A DNA stretch of 6,437 nt from Clostridiales bacterium (GTDB taxonomy: Bacteria; Bacillota; Clostridia; Oscillospirales; Ruminococcaceae): contig JAAZLM010000188.1 of NCBI GenBank assembly GCA_012799315.1, forward strand, positions 1 through 6,437, written 5' to 3'. This document shows positions 1 through 5,053 of the stretch, piece by piece. The position numbers and the translations under genes were made by a program. The notes below the pieces were generated by a model. It made no database searches. It saw nothing but the letters and a program-made list of their open reading frames with translations, and had not been told where the DNA came from. Positions within the stretch are counted from its first letter, which is position 1, and each line of letters starts with the position of its first letter.

Positions 1-726
1 CCCCTCCCGACGGCGATATTATCATGCCAAACTGGTTTTGATAGCTTTTATTTTAGCGACATGACGCAAAGCATCACGCCGTATATTAATAATTGGAGTG
101 AACACGGCATAACATTCGACACCATTTATACGGGATTCCTTGGTTCGGCGCAGCAAATATATTTGATGAAGAATTTAATTGAGCAATTCGGCGAAGATTC
201 GCTAATATTTATTGACCCCGTCATGGGCGATGAGGGTGAGATGTATTCTACCTACACGCAGGAAATGCTAGACGGAATGAAGAAATTAATCAAACGAGCG
301 AACATAATAACTCCCAACGTGACGGAGGCTTGCATGTTGCTTGACCGTGAATACACGGGCAATTCTATTTCCATTGATGCTGCACTTGAAATGGCAAGAG
401 CGCTATGCGATATAGGTGCACGGATAACCGTCATTACCGGCATCAATAATGGGGAAATCACGACAGTAGCATATGATAAGAGCACTAGAGAAAGTGTAAG
501 TTATAGTAATCGGCGAACTAAAACGCAGTATTCGGGTACGGGGGATATTTTCGCCTCAGTTCTATGCGGCAGCCTAACTAAGGGCAATCCGCTCAAGTCA
601 TCAATAGAACTTGCCAGTGAATTTGTAAGAGAAACCACCGAATTCACTATGTGTATGGGCACGCCTTTACTAGACGGAATTGCTTTTGAGCCTTTTTTAG
701 CGAAATTAGGAGGTAAGGTATTATGA
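1..726 (+). CDS. Pyridoxal/pyridoxamine kinase (PdxK/PdxY-like, PfkB/ribokinase superfamily), 5'-truncated by window edge
   Basis: Cytoplasmic kinase that phosphorylates pyridoxal, pyridoxamine or pyridoxine with ATP in vitamin B6 salvage. The frame is open from base 1, and the residues before the first ATG (61) read LPTAILS..TG, which matches a conserved segment near the N-terminus of this family. ATG61 is therefore internal and an estimated 35-40 residues lie upstream of the window; 241 residues are visible. Visible motifs: YTGFLGS (around 127-147), DPVMGD (214-231, Mg/ATP region), TPNVTEA, and the anion-hole/catalytic signature YSGTGD, whose Asp (codon 544-546) is the expected catalytic base. 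The stop TGA shares ATGA with the next gene, an ECF S component, so the two are translationally coupled. Related HMP-phosphate kinases (ThiD) have a similar fold, but the YTGFLGS segment favours a B6 kinase. Exact vitamer preference cannot be read from sequence. Confidence 0.87.
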   Translation, partial: PLPTAILSCQTGFDSFYFSDMTQSITPYINNWSEHGITFDTIYTGFLGSAQQIYLMKNLIEQFGEDSLIFIDPVMGDEGEMYSTYTQEMLDGMKKLIKRANIITPNVTEACMLLDREYTGNSISIDAALEMARALCDIGARITVITGINNGEITTVAYDKSTRESVSYSNRRTKTQYSGTGDIFASVLCGSLTKGNPLKSSIELASEFVRETTEFTMCMGTPLLDGIAFEPFLAKLGGKVL

Positions 727-1226
727 ATAGACGTTTTATTAGGAATATGGTATTCTCAGCTATATTTGCAGCTTTAATAGCTGTATTTATCGCATTCCTA
801 CCTAAAATCCCTACAATTAATGGCTATATACATTTTGGCGATAGCATTATTTATATTGCCGCCTGCTTATTGCCAAGACCTTTTGCCATTGCTGCCGCCG
901 CAATTGGGGGAGGACTTGCCGATTCGTTCGGCTATGCAATTTACATCATACCGACGGCAATTATTAAGCCGCTTAACGCATTGTGCTTTTCTAATAAAGG
1001 TGATAGAATACTTACAATGAGGAATGCTATCGCCCTATTCCCGAGTACAATTGTAACAATAGTTGGATATGCTATTACTGAGGCAATCCTATTTGGCAGT
1101 GTTGGTGCAGCGATAGCAACCCTTGGCGGGAATTTAGTGCAAGCATTGGGCAGTATGTCGATATTCATAATTTTTGTATCTTTCCTTGATAAAAGTGGAT
1201 TTAAAAAGCGTTTTTTCATGGATTAG
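723..1226 (+). CDS. ECF transporter S component (substrate-binding membrane protein), probably for vitamin B6
   Basis: A 167-residue, very hydrophobic protein with about five to six membrane helices, the usual size of an energy-coupling-factor S component. Helix 1 contains AxxxA spacing (Ala13-Ala17, Ala16-Ala20), the feature by which S components dock on EcfT. It is followed by GYIHFGDSIIY and a GGGLADSFGY..Y segment, a pattern I associate with the TIGR04002-like S-component group. No EcfT or ATPase gene is adjacent, so it would use a shared EcfA/A'/T module encoded elsewhere (group II arrangement). An AGGAGG site at 708-713, nine bases before the ATG, and the ATGA overlap with the B6 kinase gene support both the start and co-translation. 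The substrate is inferred only from this pairing: uptake of pyridoxine/pyridoxal/pyridoxamine followed by phosphorylation (a PdxU/PdxU2-like role). The fold call is firm; the substrate call is moderate. Confidence 0.8.
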   Translation: MNRRFIRNMVFSAIFAALIAVFIAFLPKIPTINGYIHFGDSIIYIAACLLPRPFAIAAAAIGGGLADSFGYAIYIIPTAIIKPLNALCFSNKGDRILTMRNAIALFPSTIVTIVGYAITEAILFGSVGAAIATLGGNLVQALGSMSIFIIFVSFLDKSGFKKRFFMD

Positions 1227-1257
1227 TATAAGATTTTTGTTTTTTAACAGTTATATC

Positions 1258-1286
1258 TTGACGATAATGCGATAATGTATTAAAAT
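1258..1286 (+). promoter_or_regulatory. Predicted sigma-A-type promoter for rpe
   Basis: TTGACG (1258-1263) and TAAAAT (1281-1286) are separated by 17 bases, five of six matches to consensus in each box. Transcription would start near 1293, leaving a leader of about 64 bases before the TTG start of rpe. The spacer contains a tandem 8-base repeat CGATAATG (1262-1269 and 1270-1277). No riboswitch fold was recognised in 1227-1356. Confidence 0.65.
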
Positions 1287-1341
1287 AGATACGGGTATAC
1301 AGTGGGATATCGTCGAAATTCATTGATATCTTAGTAAATAC

Positions 1342-1347
1342 AAGGAG
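1342..1347 (+). promoter_or_regulatory. Ribosome binding site fixing the TTG start of rpe
   Basis: AAGGAG lies nine bases upstream of TTG 1357. An in-frame TGA at 1348-1350 excludes any earlier start, and there is no ATG or GTG before the conserved SASVLAADF segment, so TTG is the only workable start. Confidence 0.85.
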
Positions 1348-1356
1348 TGATTCTTT

Positions 1357-2007
1357 TTGAATACTTTAGTATCTGCATCTGTTTTAGCTGCGGATTTCTC
1401 CCGCCTTGGTGAGGAAGTTAAAAGAGCTGAGCAGGCAGGTGTCGATATGATCCATCTCGATGTCATGGACGGGAATTTTGTTAGTAATCTTAGCTTCGGT
1501 GCGCCTGTAATAAGTTCGATTCGCTCAATTACCGACTTGGAATTCGATACGCATTTAATGGTGAGAACACCCCACACGCTGATCGAGCCAATTGCGCAGG
1601 CAGGTGCCGATATCATTACAATACATATTGAAAGTGAAAGTAATATCAAAGATACACTCCAAATGATAAAGGATCTAGGTAAAGGGGCAGGACTATCAAT
1701 TAAGCCGAATACCCCGATAGAAGATGTATATCCCTATTTAGATATGTTGCGGTTAGTTTTAGTTATGACGGTGGAGCCGGGATATGGCGGACAGGCATTC
1801 ATTACTGAAACTGTTGATAAAATCGCAAGCTTGAACAAATATATAAAAAAGAACAACCTCGACACACAGATCGAGGTTGATGGTGGTATAAATGCCGATA
1901 CCGCAAAGATATGCAGGGATTCCGGTGCAGAGATTCTAGTCGCCGGCACATATCTATTTGCGGCGGATGATTTTGCTAGGAATGTGAACGCATTAAGGGG
2001 AGAGTAA
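1357..2007 (+). CDS. rpe: Ribulose-phosphate 3-epimerase
   Basis: Interconverts D-ribulose 5-phosphate and D-xylulose 5-phosphate in the non-oxidative pentose phosphate pathway; cytoplasmic metal-dependent TIM barrel. The 216-residue length is typical. Family motifs are intact: SASVLAADF at the N-terminus, HLDVMDGNFV (33-42) with metal ligands His33 and catalytic Asp35, His66 in the DTHLMV strand, the mobile phosphate-side loop MTVEPGYGGQ (137-146), and EVDGGI with the second catalytic/metal Asp at 175. The phosphate-binding end reads LVAGTYLF. Translation starts at TTG with a good AAGGAG site. The gene has its own promoter (1258-1286) and ends inside a hairpin shared with the convergent mecA-like gene, so it looks monocistronic. 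In many Firmicutes rpe sits beside rsgA and the thiamine pyrophosphokinase gene; that context is absent here. Confidence 0.97.
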   Translation: MNTLVSASVLAADFSRLGEEVKRAEQAGVDMIHLDVMDGNFVSNLSFGAPVISSIRSITDLEFDTHLMVRTPHTLIEPIAQAGADIITIHIESESNIKDTLQMIKDLGKGAGLSIKPNTPIEDVYPYLDMLRLVLVMTVEPGYGGQAFITETVDKIASLNKYIKKNNLDTQIEVDGGINADTAKICRDSGAEILVAGTYLFAADDFARNVNALRGE

Positions 2008-2040
2008 TTGAAAAACACTATGTTAGTGTTTTTACAATTA
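2005..2040. terminator. Bidirectional intrinsic terminator between rpe and the convergent mecA-like gene
   Basis: A perfect 10-bp stem AAAAACACTA (2011-2020) / TAGTGTTTTT (2024-2033) with loop TGT is extended, past one unpaired A (2034), by TAATTG (2005-2010) pairing with CAATTA (2035-2040). The A-run on one arm and T-run on the other make it usable in both directions. It includes the TAA stop of rpe (2005-2007) and the TAG stop of the minus-strand gene (2018-2020). Confidence 0.85.
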
Positions 2041-2596
2041 ACTCTAACGCATTATTGTCGGCAAGACATTTGAAGTGTTCCCTTGTTTTAGCGCATTGAA
2101 TATCACCCATGCCAATTATTTTTGCATATTCATTGACTGTCGGCAGGATTTTATCTTCGAGTTTGTTGAACACATATAGGAGTAACCGATATCTACCATT
2201 CGATGCAAATAATTCGGCATTATAAATTATGTGATTATGCATTTTATGCAGATGCCTTGATAATGCGGTGAGTTCATCAAGGCTATCGCATTCACATATC
2301 ATACTTGTGTAGGGCGATTTTGCAATATGGTGTACGGATTCTATATCCGTGTCGTCAATTGGTGAAATATATAACATACAACCTCCATCATTACAAGGGA
2401 ATGCTTCTATATAGAGTTTTTGTGTGCATAGATCAATGTTCTTTTGTATACGCACTAATTGTAGCAGCTCTATCAGAAGACGCTTTGTATCCGGATCCTT
2501 ACAGCTGAGTCGATCAAAGCAAATATCATAATCAGTCATATCATACTGATTTAAGACGATTTTAACGGTATTTGAACCGATTACTTCAATTAGCAT
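2018..2596 (-). CDS. mecA: MecA-like ClpC adaptor protein
   Basis: Adaptor of the MecA/YpbH family, which in Bacillus presents substrates (for example ComK) to the ClpC-ClpP protease and promotes ClpC hexamer assembly; cytoplasmic. The protein of 192 residues shows the two-domain layout. The N-terminal domain (1-78) begins MLIEVIGSNTVKIVL and has LYIEAFPCNDGG (61-72), matching the family's IEAYPSPDGG-type strand. A short linker leads to the C-terminal ClpC-binding-type domain (about 94-192) with a GRYRLLLYV strand, an NEYAKIIG segment and a final helix ALELIVKTL. It is somewhat shorter than B. subtilis MecA (218). The frame runs open to 2728, but that start would overlap the divergent rnfD and adds 44 residues without family resemblance. 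ATG at 2596-2594 has GGAG nine bases upstream and starts exactly at the family N-terminus. Substrates are unknown; a competence role cannot be assumed. Confidence 0.85.
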   Translation of the reverse strand: MLIEVIGSNTVKIVLNQYDMTDYDICFDRLSCKDPDTKRLLIELLQLVRIQKNIDLCTQKLYIEAFPCNDGGCMLYISPIDDTDIESVHHIAKSPYTSMICECDSLDELTALSRHLHKMHNHIIYNAELFASNGRYRLLLYVFNKLEDKILPTVNEYAKIIGMGDIQCAKTREHFKCLADNNALELIVKTLT

Positions 2597-2605
2597 TGGC
2601 ATCAT

Positions 2606-2609
2606 CTCC
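2606..2609 (-). promoter_or_regulatory. Ribosome binding site deciding the mecA start
   Basis: On the minus strand GGAG is followed by nine bases (ATGATGCCA) and then the ATG at 2596-2594. The two ATGs in between (at 2605 and 2602) are too close to this site to be used, and the resulting protein begins at the conserved MecA N-terminus. Confidence 0.7.
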
Positions 2610-2639
2610 ATTAGATTATATAGACAATTGATACTTATT

Positions 2640-2668
2640 ATTCTTATATGAGTATTGCTAATTAGCAA
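2640..2668 (-). promoter_or_regulatory. Possible mecA promoter overlapping the palindrome
   Basis: On the minus strand TTGCTA (2668-2663) and AAGAAT (2645-2640) are 17 bases apart, four of six consensus matches each. This would give a leader of roughly 35 bases before the chosen mecA start. The -35 box lies within the 22-bp palindrome, so a bound regulator would block it. For the rnfD side I see TTGATA (2628-2633), but no convincing -10 at the right distance. Confidence 0.3.
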
Positions 2669-2672
2669 TACT
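2651..2672. promoter_or_regulatory. Perfect 22-bp palindrome, putative operator between mecA and rnfDEA
   Basis: Half-site AGTATTGCTAA (2651-2661) is followed directly by its exact reverse complement TTAGCAATACT (2662-2672), with no spacer. There is no T-run next to it, so it does not look like a terminator. It lies between two divergent starts (mecA at 2596, rnfD at 2704). The core TTGCTAATTAGCAA resembles operators of dimeric winged-helix regulators of the MarR/SlyA type. Which regulator binds cannot be read from the window, and no regulator gene is adjacent. Confidence 0.6.
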
Positions 2673-2703
2673 AATTTTACGTAAAGGGAAGGAATGTGGC
2701 TAA

Positions 2704-3816
2704 ATGTCCGATCAAACACAATCGACAAAAAGCATTAATGCGATTCATAGTGACATGATTATAGCCCTTTTAGCTCTCCTGCTAATGGCAAATTACTATT
2801 ATGGTGTGAGAACTCTTGTTATGGCGGCAATTGCAGTATCCACCTGCGTTTTAACCGATATAGTCTGCGTCATGATGAGGAAAAAGAGATATAAGGTAAA
2901 CGATCTTTCAGCAGTTTTTACTGGATTAGTTTTAGCATTGCTAATGCCGGCGACCGTGTCGTTCAATGTTCTGATTTTCAGCAGTGCATTTTCCATTATC
3001 GTCGGGAAGCAAGTTTTCGGTGGGAAGGATAATATTATCTTTAATCCCGCCGCAGTAGGATATGCCTTTGCAATGCTATGCTGGAGTAGTGAGATACTAT
3101 TATTCCCTAAACCTTTTACCACAATACCAATTTGGGGCGAAATGAGTGAAAGTCTAAATCGCTCGCTTGGATATTCGCTCAATATGAATTCCATCCCCGC
3201 AATAGCGAATATAGATATCTGGCTCGGTAGATTTGTCGGGCCGATTGGTGCTACTCATGTAATTGTATTAATAGTATGTGCCATTACCCTAATGTTCAGA
3301 CGATCTATATCAACAATTACATTCCTATCCGGCATATCAACATCGGCACTGATTGCATATCTATTTCCTAGAGTCGGCGCATCGGCTTTTAAAGGAATAT
3401 CACTAGAACTTGTTAGTGGTGTTCTGCTTTTTGGCATGATATTTATGGCAAGCGACCCATCGACAATGCCTAAGACGAAGTCGGGGCGACTATGGCAGGG
3501 GATTTTGATTGCTATAATAACATTCGCATATAGGCATTTTGGCAATATGGAACATGGATTTATATTCGCACTATTAGTAGCAAATCCCTTGAGTGATGCG
3601 CTTGATAATAGCATGAGCGCATTTGCAAGAATTATTAAAGTTAGGTTTGCAGAGTTTGAGAAGCATCGCTCAGCAGTACTAGGCAGCGATAAATTTAGGG
3701 ACTTTTGCGTTGTTGACGAATGCAATATCGATGAATACATAAGCGATGATGAGGATACAATAATTACTTCTGATGAAGATGAAGTGGAGGAAGAATATGC
3801 AAAAACTATTCAGTAA
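2704..3816 (+). CDS. rnfD: Rnf/Nqr-type membrane subunit RnfD (NqrB/RnfD family) with acidic C-terminal tail
   Basis: Homologue of the integral membrane flavoprotein subunit of the Rnf complex (related to NqrB), which in classical complexes carries FMN and helps couple ferredoxin/NAD electron transfer to Na+ or H+ translocation. Family blocks are clear: NDLSAVFTGLVLALLMP (66-82), IIVGKQVFGG (98-107), IFNPAAVGYAF (112-122), and near the C-terminus LLFGMIFMASDPSTMPKT with GRLWQGIL and an ALLVANPLSDALD helix. The covalent FMN site of relatives is an S/T-G-A-T motif; here it reads PIGATH with candidate Thr184, the first position being Ile. At 370 residues it is longer than usual: residues about 320-370 are a soluble extension, with 15 Asp/Glu among residues 338-364. 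A ribosome site AAGGA lies ten bases before ATG 2704. It is the first gene of the rnfDEA set and overlaps rnfE by 20 bases. Partner subunits C, G and B are absent. Confidence 0.9.
   Translation: MSDQTQSTKSINAIHSDMIIALLALLLMANYYYGVRTLVMAAIAVSTCVLTDIVCVMMRKKRYKVNDLSAVFTGLVLALLMPATVSFNVLIFSSAFSIIVGKQVFGGKDNIIFNPAAVGYAFAMLCWSSEILLFPKPFTTIPIWGEMSESLNRSLGYSLNMNSIPAIANIDIWLGRFVGPIGATHVIVLIVCAITLMFRRSISTITFLSGISTSALIAYLFPRVGASAFKGISLELVSGVLLFGMIFMASDPSTMPKTKSGRLWQGILIAIITFAYRHFGNMEHGFIFALLVANPLSDALDNSMSAFARIIKVRFAEFEKHRSAVLGSDKFRDFCVVDECNIDEYISDDEDTIITSDEDEVEEEYAKTIQ
3786..3790 (+). promoter_or_regulatory. Ribosome binding site deciding the rnfE start, inside rnfD
   Basis: GGAGG sits six bases before ATG 3797 and is part of the glutamate codons in the acidic tail of rnfD. 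It favours ATG 3797 over the earlier in-frame ATG at 3773, which has no such site. Confidence 0.8.
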
Positions 3817-4414
3817 AATCGACACTTCGGAGGTAAAGGCCCTTTTTGACGGGCTGATTTATAAGAATACAATCCTTATTAGTGGTCTTGTTATTGCTCC
3901 TGTCGTTGTTGCGGCGAATAGTTATAGGAATGCTCTGCTACTGGTGATAGCATTTTCCGCAATTACATTCATCACGATAATGACGGCATCATTCATACCT
4001 AAAAATATCGTATATACAATACGGATAATAATATATGCGGTTATTGGTGCTATGGTATATCTCCCGACAATAATATTACTTGAACAGATCATGCCGGATG
4101 CACTGAGCGATGTTGGGATATATGTTCCTTTATTAGTTGCGAATTCGCTAATAGTAGTTAAGTCGGAAACAAGATTCCTAAAACGATCAAAAGGCTATAT
4201 GATGCTAGATGTAATATCATATATAATGGGATTCAATGTTGTTATACTGATAGTTGGTATAGTTAGAGATTTATTTGCAAACTCTATGCTAATGGGGCAT
4301 AATGTTAATGTATCGATACAGATCCCAGCGATGGCAGCCCCATTCGGCGGATTTATCTTACTTGGATTGTTCGCCGCACTTTATAGATACATATTAAACA
4401 AGCTAAAAGAATGA
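3797..4414 (+). CDS. rnfE: Rnf/Nqr-type membrane subunit RnfE-like, lacking the cluster cysteines
   Basis: A 205-residue protein with six predicted membrane helices, of the RnfE/NqrD side of the RnfA/RnfE family. Segments align by eye with RnfE: GLIYKNTILISGLVIAP (19-35) to the family's GLIKENPVLVQALGLCP, GIYVPLLVANSLIV (107-120) to GIFIPLIVVNCIIL, and GIVRDLF to GAIRE. In classical complexes RnfE and RnfA form a pseudo-symmetric pair holding a [2Fe-2S] cluster between two cysteines from each subunit. Here both RnfE positions are replaced, by Ala34 (codon 3896-3898) and Ser117 (codon 4145-4147), and the protein has no cysteine at all. The start at 3797 follows from the GGAGG site and overlaps rnfD by 20 bases; rnfA follows after 14 bases. 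Family membership is firm; electron transfer through it is doubtful. Confidence 0.87.
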   Translation: MQKLFSKIDTSEVKALFDGLIYKNTILISGLVIAPVVVAANSYRNALLLVIAFSAITFITIMTASFIPKNIVYTIRIIIYAVIGAMVYLPTIILLEQIMPDALSDVGIYVPLLVANSLIVVKSETRFLKRSKGYMMLDVISYIMGFNVVILIVGIVRDLFANSMLMGHNVNVSIQIPAMAAPFGGFILLGLFAALYRYILNKLKE

Positions 4415-4428
4415 GAAGGTAGGATGGA

Positions 4429-5022
4429 ATGGAAGTAATAGCGAAATTCATATCTATAGCTTTAGTAGCTGTTTTTGCTGAAAACTCGATATTTGCTAGG
4501 GGACTTGGCTCAAGCACGATGTTGAGTACCGCCAAAAATAAAAGGGAAATTGCCGGATTCGGAATTAGCATAACATTTATATCGACAGTGTCGAGTGCGC
4601 TATCATTTTTTGTAGATAAGCTATATAACGATAAAACACTCTCTTACATATATATGCCATTAATATATGTCCTGATTATCGGTTTTGTATATATATCAAC
4701 ACTTCTTTGCTTATGGAAGTGGATGCCGAATCTTTTCGTCAAGATAAAGAGGTATGTGCATATCAGTGCTTTTAATTGCGCTGTATTAGGTGCACTATTT
4801 ATCAATTCGGAGAATGGGAGTAGCTTTTCGTCATATATCGGGCATGGATTCGGTACAGGGATAGGATTCATATTAGCTACATATCTTGTATCGATAGGAT
4901 ATAAAAAGCTCAATTCGGAGCAAATACCCGAATCTTTCAGAGGACTACCAATTATGCTAATCTACATTGGTATACTATCCCTAGCTTTCTACGGTATGCT
5001 AGGGTATCAGGTTGCCTTATAA
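4429..5022 (+). CDS. rnfA: Rnf/Nqr-type membrane subunit RnfA-like, one of two cluster cysteines kept
   Basis: A 197-residue protein with six predicted membrane helices, of the RnfA/NqrE side of the family. It is recognised by NCAVLGALFIN (116-126), a GFGTGIGFILA helix and FRGLPIMLIYIGILSLAF near the C-terminus, all close to classical RnfA. RnfA and RnfE normally pair with opposite topology in the membrane and share a [2Fe-2S] cluster. The second cluster cysteine is present (Cys117, codon 4777-4779). The first, in the RFLGICPFLG-type segment, is replaced: the region reads RGLGSSTMLS with Ser29 (codon 4513-4515) at the cysteine position. Cys94 lies in another helix and is not a ligand in relatives. 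The start ATG 4429 has GAAGG about nine bases upstream. It belongs to the same transcription unit as rnfD and rnfE; an 8-bp hairpin spans its stop codon. Confidence 0.87.
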   Translation: MEVIAKFISIALVAVFAENSIFARGLGSSTMLSTAKNKREIAGFGISITFISTVSSALSFFVDKLYNDKTLSYIYMPLIYVLIIGFVYISTLLCLWKWMPNLFVKIKRYVHISAFNCAVLGALFINSENGSSFSSYIGHGFGTGIGFILATYLVSIGYKKLNSEQIPESFRGLPIMLIYIGILSLAFYGMLGYQVAL

Positions 5023-5031
5023 AATAAGGCA
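5013..5031 (+). other. Short hairpin across the rnfA stop codon
   Basis: TGCCTTAT (5013-5020) pairs with ATAAGGCA (5024-5031) around an AAA loop, an exact 8-bp inverted repeat including the TAA stop. No T-run follows, and the next ribosome site begins 11 bases later, so it is more likely an RNA-processing or stability element, or chance, than a terminator. Confidence 0.35.
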
Positions 5032-5041
5032 TATAATCGAT

Positions 5042-5048
5042 AAGGAGG
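5042..5048 (+). promoter_or_regulatory. Ribosome binding site deciding the start of the DUF4015-type gene
   Basis: AAGGAGG, five bases before ATG 5054, sets the start there. An earlier in-frame ATG at 5012 lies inside rnfA, lacks a site, and would place non-family residues before the basic stretch and membrane anchor. Confidence 0.85.
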
Positions 5049-5053
5049 ACACA

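Noticed and set aside
61..63. ATG at 61 as the start of the B6 kinase
   Set aside because: The frame is open to base 1, and the residues before it match a conserved kinase segment, so the gene begins outside the window.
1203..1215. AAAAAGCGTTTTT as a terminator of the kinase/S-component unit
   Set aside because: It has only five A-T pairs and lies inside the coding region; the T-rich bases after the stop are not preceded by a stable stem.
1306..1330. Two GATATC copies before rpe as an operator
   Set aside because: They are short, AT-rich, self-palindromic words that are common in this DNA; too weak to support a site.
2615..2620. TATAAT on the minus strand as the -10 of mecA
   Set aside because: It would put the transcription start almost on the ribosome site, and there is no -35 box at the right distance.
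2597..2728. Longer mecA start at 2728
   Set aside because: It would overlap the divergent rnfD, has no good ribosome site, and the extra 44 residues show no MecA similarity.
2799..3740. Long antisense open frames opposite rnfD (and similar ones opposite other genes)
   Set aside because: They are shadows of the strongly supported plus-strand genes, without ribosome sites or recognisable protein families.
5032..5037. TATAAT as a promoter for the DUF4015-type gene
   Set aside because: The only TTG-type -35 candidate (5012-5017) is 14 bases away, and the start of transcription would fall on the AAGGAGG site.
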